DNA of 16,481 bases from Prevotellaceae bacterium (GCA_031270565.1 JAISXJ010000057.1:1-16481), one strand, 5' to 3'; shown: positions 6,738 through 14,784, counted from the stretch's first letter. The notes: a model not told the origin generated them from the letters alone. Translations and numbers: made by a program.

Positions 6738-8136
6738 TACCTCTTATGATGACCTGCACGAGGAGTGCGGCGTCTTTGGAATATTCGGGGTGAATGATGC
6801 CGCGAATCTCACCTATTATGGTCTTCATGCTCTGCAACATCGCGGGCAGGAGGGATGCGGTATTGTTGCGGTGCACGAGCGCAACTTTAAACGTATTAAG
6901 GGTGAGGGACTGGTTACGGAAATTTTTAATGAAAAGAACCTTGCCACCATACAGGGCAGCGCTGCCATTGGACATGTACGTTATTCCACAACGGGCGGCG
7001 GCGGCATTGAGAACGTACAGCCTTTTATCTTTCGGCATAATACCGGTGATTTTGCGCTGGCGCATAATGGAAATCTCGTTAATTCCAACGAGTTGAGCCG
7101 CTACCTGCAAAATCGCGGCAGTCTTTTTCAATCGACCTCAGACAGCGAACTGCTCGCGCATCTCATCAAGAAAGAACACGACGCATCGGCACGTATCTAC
7201 AACATTATTGATGCGCTGAATATGCTTGAGGGCGCCTTTGCCTTTCTCATTATGACCGGTAGCCGTTTGTACGCCTGTCGCGACAAGTACGGCTTGCGTC
7301 CTCTTTCTATCGGCAAATTGAATGGCGGGTATGTTGTCAGCAGTGAGACGTGTGCCTTTGATGTCATCGGGGCGCAGTTCCTCAGGGATGTTAATCCGGG
7401 CGAGGTCGTCGTTTTTGAACAGAGCGGTATGACTTCTTACGATTATTCCCAGTTCAAGCATCATCAGCTCTGTGCAATGGAGTTCATCTATTTTGCCCGC
7501 CCCGACAGTGATTTGGAAGGCTGCAACGTTCATACTTTCCGTAAGGAGAGCGGCAAACTGCTTTACGAGGAATCACCTGCGGAGGCGGACATTGTCATTG
7601 GCGTTCCAGATTCGAGTATGAGCGCTGCCATTGGCTATGCCGAGGCGAGCGGTATTCCATACGAAATGGGATTGATAAAGAATAAATATGTCGGACGGAC
7701 ATTCATTCAACCAAGTCAGGAATTACGTGAGAAAGGGGTACGGATGAAACTTTCTGCCGTACGTTCCATCGTGCATAACAAGCGTGTCGTAATGATTGAT
7801 GACTCTCTGGTGCGCGGCACGACGTCAAGACGCATCGTTACGCTACTCCGTGAAGCTGGGGCGACGGCTATTCACGTGCGTATTGCCAGCCCTCCAATCA
7901 CGCATCCCTGTTTCTACGGCGTAGATACCAGCACCTACGACGAACTGATGAGTGCGCACAAATCCACAGAACATGTACGTCAACTCATCGGGGCGGATTC
8001 GCTGTCGTTTCTTTCTGAGCAGGCGCTTTTCACCGCCGGCAACAGAACTCAACTTTGTCTGGCGTGTTTTACAGGAAACTATCCGACGACGCTCTACCAA
8101 AGCATCCGTGACGCCAACAGAGATGGGAAGTTTTAA
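6730..8136 (+). CDS. purF: PurF, amidophosphoribosyltransferase
   Basis: A 468-residue enzyme for the first committed step of purine synthesis (PRPP plus glutamine to phosphoribosylamine). It has an N-terminal Ntn glutaminase domain and a C-terminal phosphoribosyltransferase domain with the PRPP loop VVMIDDSLVRGTT (353-365). Cys13 in EECGVFG is the expected nucleophile, preceded by a 12-residue propeptide that would be cleaved. Four cysteines, Cys248, Cys394, Cys443 and Cys446 (CLAC), lie where Bacillus subtilis-type PurF binds a 4Fe-4S cluster, so this should be the oxygen-sensitive iron-sulfur form, consistent with an anaerobe. It overlaps purC by 8 bp and is the last gene of the operon. 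The space downstream holds a repeat element and a possible hairpin terminator. Confidence 0.97.
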   Translation: MINTSYDDLHEECGVFGIFGVNDAANLTYYGLHALQHRGQEGCGIVAVHERNFKRIKGEGLVTEIFNEKNLATIQGSAAIGHVRYSTTGGGGIENVQPFIFRHNTGDFALAHNGNLVNSNELSRYLQNRGSLFQSTSDSELLAHLIKKEHDASARIYNIIDALNMLEGAFAFLIMTGSRLYACRDKYGLRPLSIGKLNGGYVVSSETCAFDVIGAQFLRDVNPGEVVVFEQSGMTSYDYSQFKHHQLCAMEFIYFARPDSDLEGCNVHTFRKESGKLLYEESPAEADIVIGVPDSSMSAAIGYAEASGIPYEMGLIKNKYVGRTFIQPSQELREKGVRMKLSAVRSIVHNKRVVMIDDSLVRGTTSRRIVTLLREAGATAIHVRIASPPITHPCFYGVDTSTYDELMSAHKSTEHVRQLIGADSLSFLSEQALFTAGNRTQLCLACFTGNYPTTLYQSIRDANRDGKF

Positions 8137-8142
8137 AAGTAG

Positions 8143-8372
8143 TTTTTAGAGTTTAGAGTTTAGTTTGTAGTTGTTAGGGGCAAAACATTTTTTGCCCGTA
8201 CTCAGTTTTCAGTTTTTCCTTAACGTCCTTAATGTCCTTAACGACCTCTTAGGAGAGTAATTTAGCCACAAATACACGAATCTGCCTTGCAGGCAGTCTG
8301 GGAAGCCGTTTTTCTATTGAATAACGAAGAATGAATAACTAATAACTACACTCTACACTCTAAAAACTAAAC
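8143..8372. repeat. hairpin-bearing MITE-like element filling the purF/phosphatase-like gap; contains 90-bp repeat copy
   Basis: The left end (8143-8176) is built of TAGTTTTTAGAGTTTAGAG-type words. The right end (8338-8372) is their inverse (ACTACACTCTACACTC, TAAAAACTAAACTC). Between them are a hairpin at 8178-8197, three 9-bp tandem units of the CCTTAACGT type (8218-8244) and the hairpin CTGCCT-TGC-AGGCAG (8282-8296). Positions 8281-8370 are the second copy of the 90-bp repeat found at 624-713. It covers almost the whole space between the convergent purF and the - strand gene ending at 8374. No ORF is seen inside. The MITE-like reading is inference from the inverted AT-rich ends. Confidence 0.65.
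8178..8197. terminator. candidate hairpin between convergent genes
   Basis: GGGCAAAA-CATT-TTTTGCCC is a perfect 8-bp stem with a 4-nt loop, 41 bp after the purF stop. No long T tract follows on either strand, so it is a weak intrinsic terminator candidate. It could simply be one more hairpin of the surrounding repeat element. Confidence 0.35.
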
Positions 8373-8373
8373 T

Positions 8374-9987
8374 CTATTTCTCCGGCGCACTGTTCAATTC
8401 TATCATCCGTCCGATGCAGCCATTAGGTAGCGGTATTTGCATGATGCGGCAAATGGCTGGTGCAATATCCGAAATAAAAACAGTCGGCTCGGTGTTGTTT
8501 GGGATGATTTTCAGTCCCGATATTGCCACCGGAAAATAGATGTCCGTGCATCCGGCAACGCCTATGTGTTCCCCTTTGTCGTTCACCTCCACCCATCCCG
8601 GTAGCAGCGTGAAAACCACATCTCCCGAACGATGCCGGAAAAAGCTGTTACGCATACGCACCGGCATATCAGTGGGCAAGCCCGAAGCCGCCATAATCTG
8701 CGACGAAGTATAAGCGGTGTGCACCCCCTGAAACTCCAGCAGGAAATCAACCACACACTGCTCCACATCGGCTTGATGCAGCCTGTTCTTTTCAATCAGT
8801 CCGCGATTAAGCGTAATTTGCCGCGCATAATAGTTACTCACCCAGCGTCCCTGTCCGAATTTTGCCATTAGATAGGAGTTGAGCAACGCCATTGCCCGAC
8901 GGGCATTAAACTGTCCGCTGTTGATGCGTTTGTCGGCGAGCGTGGTATGGCTGTAGCGTTCGGTCTGGTTGCCGGAAAGCACAAAAAGCGTATTCTCCGC
9001 TCCGACCGTTTCATCGATGGCGGCAAGCAGAATACGTATATCGCGGTCGAGGTTCAGGTAAAGGTCTTCCTTTTCTGCCATAGCAAATTCAGCAGTGGTC
9101 TGTCCGACGGGCTGCGCGGAAAATTGCAGACAAAGCATGTCCGTAGCGGCATCGCTACCGAGCGATTCGGCTTTCAACGCCCGTATCGCCAAATCCTTAA
9201 TCAGGGTATTGGCGTATGGCGTACCTCGAAAGTTGCGCACGCGGTCAGCCATTGACATTGTCGGCGACGGCGTATAAAAAGCATAGTCCGTTCCTGTCCC
9301 AACCGCTTCGGCAGGCGCAAAAAGATAGGAATGAAGTGCATACATCGGACGCCACTTTGAGTTGAGGAAGTTGTCCATAAGCGTATTGTTGACGTCGGAT
9401 GCCCAGAGCGGAAGTAACTTGTAATAGTCGGACGAGGCAAGACGCCCGTTCTTATCGAGCCAAATCGCCCCGTCTGCCAGATGTCCCGCCATCATCACGG
9501 TTTCTTCTGCCCGCAATCCAATGGCATAGACTTTGGAATGCGGCGAGGTCAGTTTCAGCTCGTCTGCAACGGTGGTTGCCAGCAGGTTTTTGGGAGAGAC
9601 GCCACTGTCGGTCGCAATGCCATGATAATTGTCATCAGCAACAATGGAAACAGCATCATCGTGGGTAATGGAATAGATTTTTTCCCCGACAATGCCGTGA
9701 TAATATGGCACAGTTCCCGTAAGCAGCGAAGCATAGTCGGCAGCCTTTCCGGCAGGCAGATAGTTGCAGTAACCGTTTGGCGTATAGAAGCCAGACCCTA
9801 CCAGCCGTTTCAAGCCTCCTCTCTCGAAGAAGTTCCACAGCAACGCCAAATGTTCAGCCTGCAGCCCGTCCACAGCGATGAAGACCGTCAGGCGCGGCTT
9901 GTTCAACCCGCCGTAATGCTGCCCGTAGAGAGAAGACGTCGCCATGAGGCAAAACAGCAGGCATATAATCAGGTGTTTCCTCATCAA
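8374..9987 (-). CDS. secreted alkaline-phosphatase-superfamily protein, probable pseudoenzyme
   Basis: A 537-residue protein with an N-terminal signal peptide (hydrophobic 5-20, ending near SSLYGQ), so probably periplasmic. The fold family is recognisable from FIAVDGL (Asp40), LLTGTVPYYHGIVG (88-101), AGHLADGAIWLD (167-178), LDRDIRILLAAIDETVG (313-329) and an NTLFVLSG strand. It resembles PafA-like type I phosphodiesterase/phosphatase proteins. The usual catalytic positions look lost: the NTVTGPGHAS-type nucleophile segment reads NYLPAGKAADYAS (75-87), the STDYVGH metal motif reads SAQPVGQ (290-296), and the TADHG motif reads SGNQT (338-342). Only Asp40 of the usual metal ligands is obvious. 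I infer a structural or binding role, not phosphatase activity. It starts 6 bp after the DUF4105 gene and ends the - strand run. Confidence 0.8.
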   Translation of the reverse strand: MMRKHLIICLLFCLMATSSLYGQHYGGLNKPRLTVFIAVDGLQAEHLALLWNFFERGGLKRLVGSGFYTPNGYCNYLPAGKAADYASLLTGTVPYYHGIVGEKIYSITHDDAVSIVADDNYHGIATDSGVSPKNLLATTVADELKLTSPHSKVYAIGLRAEETVMMAGHLADGAIWLDKNGRLASSDYYKLLPLWASDVNNTLMDNFLNSKWRPMYALHSYLFAPAEAVGTGTDYAFYTPSPTMSMADRVRNFRGTPYANTLIKDLAIRALKAESLGSDAATDMLCLQFSAQPVGQTTAEFAMAEKEDLYLNLDRDIRILLAAIDETVGAENTLFVLSGNQTERYSHTTLADKRINSGQFNARRAMALLNSYLMAKFGQGRWVSNYYARQITLNRGLIEKNRLHQADVEQCVVDFLLEFQGVHTAYTSSQIMAASGLPTDMPVRMRNSFFRHRSGDVVFTLLPGWVEVNDKGEHIGVAGCTDIYFPVAISGLKIIPNNTEPTVFISDIAPAICRIMQIPLPNGCIGRMIELNSAPEK

Positions 9988-9993
9988 GAGTGT

Positions 9994-11169
9994 TTAGGAT
10001 TTGAGTTTGTGCATTTGGAAAAACATCACCGAGCGTACCATCATTATCCCCATCAACGGTAGAAAGGCGGGGTGCATACCCTGTATGTGTGTTACGCAGA
10101 CGACAATGGCTATTAGCGTTGTCAGTGCATTAAACAATCCGAAATAACTTAACCCGCTGCGCCACCGTTTGTTGATTATGGCAAGGGCGAAAAGCAGTTG
10201 CAGAGGATTCATCCAAAGCAGGTTGAGGTTTGTATCCACTAACGGATGCAGCGAGAAGAAAGTCATATAGCCCACCACACAACCGAGAATCCCGAAGATA
10301 GCAAAGAGCGTTACATCCAACCACAGCATATAGCGTTTTCGTTGCCACGACAGGAAAGAGAGCGCCGCCACCACAATCAGCAGCATGCAGCAGACCCATA
10401 CGGGACCGGTTATCGGCAACGCTGTTTCGACGTTTAGCGGCGGATGAATAAAGAGCGGCTCGGCGCTCGAAGCCAACGGACGGGAGCTGCCGCCACTCTC
10501 CAGCATCTCATTGCTGACAATCCGCATCATATAAAGCGGAAACCCGATAAGAGACTGCTCAAAGACAGGCTCGTCCGCCTCTCTGCCGATGAGTATGTCA
10601 ATGCCGAACTTGAGCCACGTGTCCGAGCCGACATATTCTCCGATAACGCTCCGAAAGGTCGTCGCCGACTGTCGGGAAGCGTAGAGTGTGGGCGCGGTAT
10701 CGGGCGCGTTGTTGATGATGACAAACGGACGGGTTGCGCAGTTGTCATAGATAAAGTTGTAACGGTAGATGCGGTTTTCGGGCAGATAGTTCGTCTCCAA
10801 TGCCGTATTAAGTCGGCGTTTTTCATCTATGGAGAGGTTCAGGGTCTGCTCCACAACGGTGGAACGCCGCCGGTTGTATTCATCGAGAAAAATATTTGTC
10901 GGAAGTTTACCTATCTGATAGTCGGTTTCGCCCCGTATAAAACGCAGGAGAAAACCGTCCGTCTCGAAGTCAAAGACGCCATAGTGATAGACAACGTCAT
11001 AATCGTTCGGCGCGTCCACGACACGAATTGCCGTATGACCGAAACGGGCATAGACCTCCTTGCCGGGGTCGCAGGTAAGGAGACTGATACGACATGCGTC
11101 CGAAAGTTCCCGAGCGTCGAGCGTCGGAATAGCGGCAATCAGACAAAGATAAAGAACAACTTTTTTCAT
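9994..11169 (-). CDS. DUF4105 / Lnb-type envelope membrane protein
   Basis: A 391-residue protein with a signal-peptide-like N-terminus, a soluble periplasmic domain (about 20-250) and about five C-terminal membrane helices (about 255-385). The soluble part has the DUF4105 signatures FGHTAIRV (His45), YHYGVFDFE, LRFIRGETDYQIG, LDEYNRRRSTV and YRYNFIYDNCATRP (Cys144). His45 and Cys144 are the likely catalytic pair of this NlpC/P60-like fold. In Bacteroides a protein with this domain (Lnb) has been described as a lipoprotein N-acyltransferase. Whether this copy does that job cannot be told here, since genomes often have several paralogues. Spacing is tight on both sides: 24 bp after the glucosaminidase gene and 6 bp before the phosphatase-like gene, consistent with one transcript and a joint envelope role. 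Confidence 0.85.
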   Translation of the reverse strand: MKKVVLYLCLIAAIPTLDARELSDACRISLLTCDPGKEVYARFGHTAIRVVDAPNDYDVVYHYGVFDFETDGFLLRFIRGETDYQIGKLPTNIFLDEYNRRRSTVVEQTLNLSIDEKRRLNTALETNYLPENRIYRYNFIYDNCATRPFVIINNAPDTAPTLYASRQSATTFRSVIGEYVGSDTWLKFGIDILIGREADEPVFEQSLIGFPLYMMRIVSNEMLESGGSSRPLASSAEPLFIHPPLNVETALPITGPVWVCCMLLIVVAALSFLSWQRKRYMLWLDVTLFAIFGILGCVVGYMTFFSLHPLVDTNLNLLWMNPLQLLFALAIINKRWRSGLSYFGLFNALTTLIAIVVCVTHIQGMHPAFLPLMGIMMVRSVMFFQMHKLKS

Positions 11170-11193
11170 TTTGGAAAAGGTATCAAGTGAATA

Positions 11194-12123
11194 TTATTGC
11201 AGATAAAGCATCATCCCCTCAACAGCAGGCGCGCCGTATGTCAGTTTATTGATACGGTAAAGGCTTTTCAGCGTAATACCGTACTGCTGCGCAATGGAGT
11301 GCATCGACTCTCCCCCTTTGACATGATGCGTTACGCTTTCTGCTGCCGACCGGCTGCGCTTTTTGCTTAGATAAATCAGATCACCGGCGTGCAGACGGAC
11401 GTCCTCAAAGAAATCATTATAATAAAGCAGCATCTTTTTCGACCATTGCAACTTTCGGGCAAGCTCCCCTGCGGTAATGTCTTCTTTTAGCCTTATACAT
11501 CTCAAATCATTAATTATAATAAATTCATAAATCGACGTGTTCGCCTGTTGCGGCTTTGGCGTTTTACCGGATGTTTTCGTCGTTCGGGCGCTGGGAAGAT
11601 ACGTTGTAACCGTATCAAGACGATGCAGTTCATAGAGTTCTATGATGCTGATGAGTTTGCCGGCATAGTTGGGGTCGGTAGCATAACCCGCACGGCTCAG
11701 TCCGTTTGCCCATGCTTTGTAGTCGGTTATGTCATAGTTAAACAGAGAGGCATAGCGGGGACGTTTGAGAAAGAGCGAGTGGTCTTCAAATGAATCGATC
11801 ACTTTGGGATACTTTCTGAAACAGTCTTGCGGATGGTCATCGTCTTCAAGAATGGTTTTCCCTGTCCAGTCGCGTCCGCATTTGACGCCGAAATGATTGT
11901 TTCCGAACACTGCCAGACGGCTTGAGCCGGCGGACGATTCCAGAAGAGCCTGCGCTATGGTAATACTTGCCGGAATACCATACCTCACTTGTTCGGCAAT
12001 AGCTAACTCGGAATATTTTTCAATATATTCCTTATATCGGGCATTGGGTGTTGCTGCCTGTATCATGACCATTACGGTTAATACCGGCACAGAGCATAAT
12101 AGTTTAAATGTTGGGTGTTTCAT
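11194..12123 (-). CDS. glucosaminidase (GH73-type) with C-terminal LysM domains
   Basis: A 309-residue exported peptidoglycan hydrolase. A hydrophobic N-terminal segment (about 7-24) is a signal peptide or anchor. Residues about 30-170 are a mannosyl-glycoprotein endo-beta-N-acetylglucosaminidase-like domain with ITIAQALLESSAGSSRLA (Glu62 the probable acid), NNHFGVKC, CFRKYPKVIDSFEDHSLFL and GYATDPNYAGKLISIIELY. After a Thr/Lys/Pro-rich linker, about 207-263 looks like a divergent LysM and 265-309 (THHVKGGESMHSIAQQYGIT onward) is a clear LysM, both for binding peptidoglycan. It probably cuts glycan strands during wall growth or turnover. The gap to crcB upstream is 54 bp and AT-rich, so its own promoter is possible. 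Confidence 0.92.
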   Translation of the reverse strand: MKHPTFKLLCSVPVLTVMVMIQAATPNARYKEYIEKYSELAIAEQVRYGIPASITIAQALLESSAGSSRLAVFGNNHFGVKCGRDWTGKTILEDDDHPQDCFRKYPKVIDSFEDHSLFLKRPRYASLFNYDITDYKAWANGLSRAGYATDPNYAGKLISIIELYELHRLDTVTTYLPSARTTKTSGKTPKPQQANTSIYEFIIINDLRCIRLKEDITAGELARKLQWSKKMLLYYNDFFEDVRLHAGDLIYLSKKRSRSAAESVTHHVKGGESMHSIAQQYGITLKSLYRINKLTYGAPAVEGMMLYLQ

Positions 12124-12177
12124 AAATGATGATTAATGAATAATTGCCGTTTTTTCATTTTCTCGCTTTCTACTTTC

Positions 12178-12567
12178 TTACGGTGCAGTTGGAGAACTGC
12201 CCGTTAACAACAGTCCGCCCCACACTGCCAGCACGCCAATAACAACGCTTGAAACGGTATAAAGCAGGGCAATCCATACGTGTCCCGATTGCAGAAGACT
12301 GACATTCTCCACGGCAAAAGCGGAAAACGTAGTATAACCGCCGCAAAAGCCCGTTATAAACAGAAAGCGCAATTCGGGACAAGACTGACTGTGTCGAGCA
12401 AACAGCCCCAGTAACACGCCTGCAAGCAGACAGCCAAGTATATTTACTGACGCCGTTGCCAGCGGAAAGAGCGTCTGCGTGTGTTTGAGCATTAGCGCTG
12501 ACGTCAGATAGCGAAGCGCTGCGCCGAGTCCGCCTCCAAGTCCAACTAAAAGTAGCGATTGTATCAT
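12178..12567 (-). CDS. crcB: CrcB/Fluc fluoride channel
   Basis: A 129-residue, four-helix inner-membrane protein of the Fluc family, which exports fluoride as an antiparallel dimer. Signatures are GLGGGLGAALRYL near the N-terminus, ATASVNILGCLLAG (the pore Asn), GFCGGYTTFSAFAVE (the phenylalanine-box segment) and a last helix ending in GLLLTG. The length is typical and the single copy suggests a homodimer. It follows upp by 23 bp and has an unusually good Shine-Dalgarno sequence. No fluoride riboswitch is recognisable before it, so co-transcription from mnmA/upp is the likely mode of expression. Confidence 0.95.
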   Translation of the reverse strand: MIQSLLLVGLGGGLGAALRYLTSALMLKHTQTLFPLATASVNILGCLLAGVLLGLFARHSQSCPELRFLFITGFCGGYTTFSAFAVENVSLLQSGHVWIALLYTVSSVVIGVLAVWGGLLLTGSSPTAP

Positions 12568-12576
12568 AACGGTATG

Positions 12577-12584
12577 CCTCCTTT
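12577..12584 (-). promoter_or_regulatory. strong Shine-Dalgarno for crcB
   Basis: On the minus strand AAAGGAGG lies 9 nt before the crcB ATG. None of the other genes I checked here has a match of this quality, and Bacteroidota normally rely little on such sites. It supports the ATG at 12567 as the crcB start. Confidence 0.6.
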
Positions 12585-12590
12585 TTTATT

Positions 12591-13247
12591 TTAGAGTTTG
12601 TCCCCGTAAGCCAAATCGCCTGCGTCGCCGATACCCGGCACAATATAGGCGTGGTCGTTCAGTTCGGGGTCAATAGCGGCAACCCAAAGCGTTACATCTA
12701 TGTCTGCGAGGTGCTGTTGAACATATTCCACCGCCTGTTTGCTGGCGATGATGCCGGCGATGTGTACTTTCGCAGGCTTACCGTGCGATGACGCAATGGC
12801 ACGATAAGCTAACACCATCGAACTGCCCGTTGCCAGCATCGGGTCGCAGAGGATAAGCGTTTTCCCGTCAAGGGCGGGGGCGGAGATGTACTCTACGTGA
12901 ATGTCGAAATGTGTGTTGTCGTAATATTTACGATATGCCGACACGAACGCATTCTCTGCGCCGTCAAAGTAGTTGAGAAAGCCCGTATGAAACGGCAGTC
13001 CGGCACGCAGGATAGAGCCTATCACAATCTTATCGCTGACGACATTTACGGAAGCTGTCCCTAACGGCGTGATAACGTTCTTGGTTTTATAGGACATTGT
13101 CTTGCTCATTTCATAAGCCATCACCTCGCCAAGACGTTCCATATTGCGACGGAAACGCATCGAATCTCCCTGTTTCTCTACGGAACGAATCTCCTCGATA
13201 AAGTGATTCAGCAAAGAGCGTTGTTCACTTAAATGATGTATCTGCAT
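12591..13247 (-). CDS. upp: uracil phosphoribosyltransferase
   Basis: A 218-residue type I phosphoribosyltransferase that makes UMP from uracil and PRPP in the pyrimidine salvage pathway, in the cytosol. Visible are SILRAGLPFHTGF (78-90), the PRPP-binding loop LILCDPMLATGSS (131-143), and the C-terminal uracil-binding segment VPGIGDAGDLAYG. Length and motif order are normal for Upp. It lies 52 bp after mnmA and 23 bp before crcB on the same strand, and no clear promoter is seen in the 52-bp gap, so it is probably read from the mnmA promoter. Confidence 0.96.
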   Translation of the reverse strand: MQIHHLSEQRSLLNHFIEEIRSVEKQGDSMRFRRNMERLGEVMAYEMSKTMSYKTKNVITPLGTASVNVVSDKIVIGSILRAGLPFHTGFLNYFDGAENAFVSAYRKYYDNTHFDIHVEYISAPALDGKTLILCDPMLATGSSMVLAYRAIASSHGKPAKVHIAGIIASKQAVEYVQQHLADIDVTLWVAAIDPELNDHAYIVPGIGDAGDLAYGDKL

Positions 13248-13299
13248 ATTTGTATATATAATGATTAATGATTAACTCCGTGTGAACTTTGAGGCTCTG

Positions 13300-14391
13300 T
13301 CAGGCGCTGATTACGCCTCCGCCTGTTACTCTGTCGCCCTGATAGAAGACTACCGACTGTCCGGGCGCTATCCCCCAGACCGGCTCGCGGAATAACACAT
13401 CTGCCTCTGTGCCGTATGCACAAACGGTCGCTGGCACTGCGGGACTTTTATAACGAATCCGTGCCTCCACATCAACAAGACGCTCCATATAGCGGCTATC
13501 GGCAAAACGGCAATCGGTAGCGTGGAGCGTTTGATGATAGAGGCGGTCGTGTTTGGCTAACGTTATGCGATTCCGCAATGCGTCTATGCGGGAAACATAC
13601 ATAGGCTCACCTAACGCGATGCCAAGCCCCTTGCGCTGCCCGACCGTATAGAACGGATACCCGCGATGTCGCCCCAAGACGTTACCCTCTTCATCTACAA
13701 ACTCCCCTGACCAGTATCGCTCGGCGAAGTCCGTTACCTCTGCGGCAAGGAATGCGCGGTAGTCATTATCGGGAATGAAACAAATCTCTTGACTCTCCGC
13801 CTTTTTAGAGAGCGCCTCGAAGCCCCGCTCTAACGCTATGCGGCGCACTTCAGGCTTGGTCAGATTGCCTAATGGAAAGAGTGTGCGGGCAAGCATCTGT
13901 TCTTCGAGTTGCCAGAGGAAATAGGACTGGTCTTTACGGGTGTCAACGCCTTTAAGTAGATAATGCCCTTCTGCGGTGGCTTCTATGCGGGCATAATGTC
14001 CGGTGGCTATGTGGGCGCATTGCAGCTGGTCTGCCAGACGAAGCAGTTCGCCCCATTTGATGACTGCGTTGCACCTGACGCACGGGTTTGGCGTTCGTCC
14101 AGCCAGATATTCGGCGACAAAATCACTGACTACCGTCCGGCGAAATTCTTCGCGAAGATCTAGCAAGTGGTGTTCGAAGCCCAGCCGTTCGCACATCCGT
14201 TTAGCTTCCATCATCGCATCTACGGTGCAACAGCCCTTCTCCTTTTCGAGACATCCCTGCGAGACCGAATCCCACGTACGGTAAGTAACCCCGACAAGCT
14301 CATAACCTTGCTCAAGCAATAGCAGGGCTGCCACCGTACTGTCGATGCCGCCACTCATAGCCATTAATACCCTATTACCGTTATACAACAT
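13300..14391 (-). CDS. mnmA: MnmA, tRNA-specific 2-thiouridylase
   Basis: A 363-residue enzyme that thiolates U34 of tRNA(Lys/Glu/Gln) in the cytosol. The N-terminal PP-loop ATP motif AMSGGIDSTVAALL (Ser13-Ser18) activates the uridine. Cys104 in TPNPCVRCN is the catalytic cysteine and Cys204 in SQEICFIPD the persulfide-receiving cysteine. The tRNA-binding and beta-barrel parts (GQRKGLGIALGEPMYV, then GIAPGQSVVFY) are complete. The extra cysteine-rich stretch CLEKEKGCC (47-55) is common in Bacteroidota and similar MnmA proteins. It is the first gene of the - strand run and has a clear -7 element 29 bp upstream. The ATG start is fixed by the PP-loop beginning at about residue 10. Confidence 0.97.
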   Translation of the reverse strand: MLYNGNRVLMAMSGGIDSTVAALLLLEQGYELVGVTYRTWDSVSQGCLEKEKGCCTVDAMMEAKRMCERLGFEHHLLDLREEFRRTVVSDFVAEYLAGRTPNPCVRCNAVIKWGELLRLADQLQCAHIATGHYARIEATAEGHYLLKGVDTRKDQSYFLWQLEEQMLARTLFPLGNLTKPEVRRIALERGFEALSKKAESQEICFIPDNDYRAFLAAEVTDFAERYWSGEFVDEEGNVLGRHRGYPFYTVGQRKGLGIALGEPMYVSRIDALRNRITLAKHDRLYHQTLHATDCRFADSRYMERLVDVEARIRYKSPAVPATVCAYGTEADVLFREPVWGIAPGQSVVFYQGDRVTGGGVISA

Positions 14392-14419
14392 AATCTATAA
14401 TGCGCACAATTTCTCTGTG

Positions 14420-14427
14420 CAAAGGTA
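14420..14427 (-). promoter_or_regulatory. -7 element of the mnmA promoter
   Basis: On the minus strand TACCTTTG, within TACCTTTGCA, is a perfect match to the Bacteroidota -7 consensus TAnnTTTG, 28 nt before the mnmA start codon. A clear -33 TTG is not seen in the AT-rich upstream words. The element is preceded by ACTAAAAAAAGGTG, the same sequence found before purE. Confidence 0.65.
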
Positions 14428-14436
14428 CACCTTTTT

Positions 14437-14783
14437 TTAGTTTTTAGTTATTAGAGTTTAGAGTGTAGTTGAAGAATGAATAAACGCCGTCAGGCGTTCT
14501 TACCCCGCAAGGCACGCAAAAATTTTTCACTACTAACTACACTCTAATAACTAAAAACTACACTCTAATACAAGCGATAGCGCAGTTTGCGGAAAAAGTC
14601 GCCTCGCGAACCTGCACCTGAAAGGTGCGACAAGTGATAAAAAGTCCTGCCTTTCAGGCAGTGGATAGGAGGGCGTCGTTTTCCGCAGGTCGCTGACCTG
14701 CGGTTATGAAAATCATGTCCTTTCAGGACATTATTCACTATTCGTTATTCACTATGTCACTACTAACTACACTCTAAAAACTA
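14437..14783. repeat. MITE-like element: inverted AT-rich ends around five hairpins
   Basis: The left end (14437-14470: TTAGTTTTTAGTTATTAGAG onward) and the right end (14762-14783: ACTAACTACACTCTAAAAAC onward) are inverted versions of the same words. A further + copy lies at 14531-14568. Inside are hairpins at 14483-14498 (AACGCC/GGCGTT), 14614-14628 (GCACCT-GAA-AGGTGC), 14647-14661 (CTGCCT-TTC-AGGCAG), 14683-14703 (CCGCAGGTC-GCT-GACCTGCGG) and 14715-14731 (ATGTCCT-TTC-AGGACAT). Positions 14569-14609 repeat 565-608 in inverse. There is no plausible ORF in the 441 bp between mnmA and the FISUMP gene. A transposition origin is inferred; no transposase is in the window. Confidence 0.7.
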
Positions 14784-14784
14784 A

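Noticed and set aside
9481..10062. 193-residue open frame on the + strand
   Set aside because: It lies antisense to the phosphatase-like gene and its start of translation. It has no domain signature.
10444..11190. 248-residue open frame on the + strand
   Set aside because: It lies antisense to the well-supported DUF4105 gene and has no recognisable motif. It is a shadow frame.
12568..12590. Fluoride riboswitch upstream of crcB
   Set aside because: Only 23 bp separate upp from crcB, too short for the aptamer, and no such fold is seen further upstream inside upp.
14614..14731. CRISPR-like or tRNA-like structures in the hairpin region
   Set aside because: The hairpins differ in sequence and spacing, and no cloverleaf or T-loop signature is present. 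They fit a hairpin-element family better.
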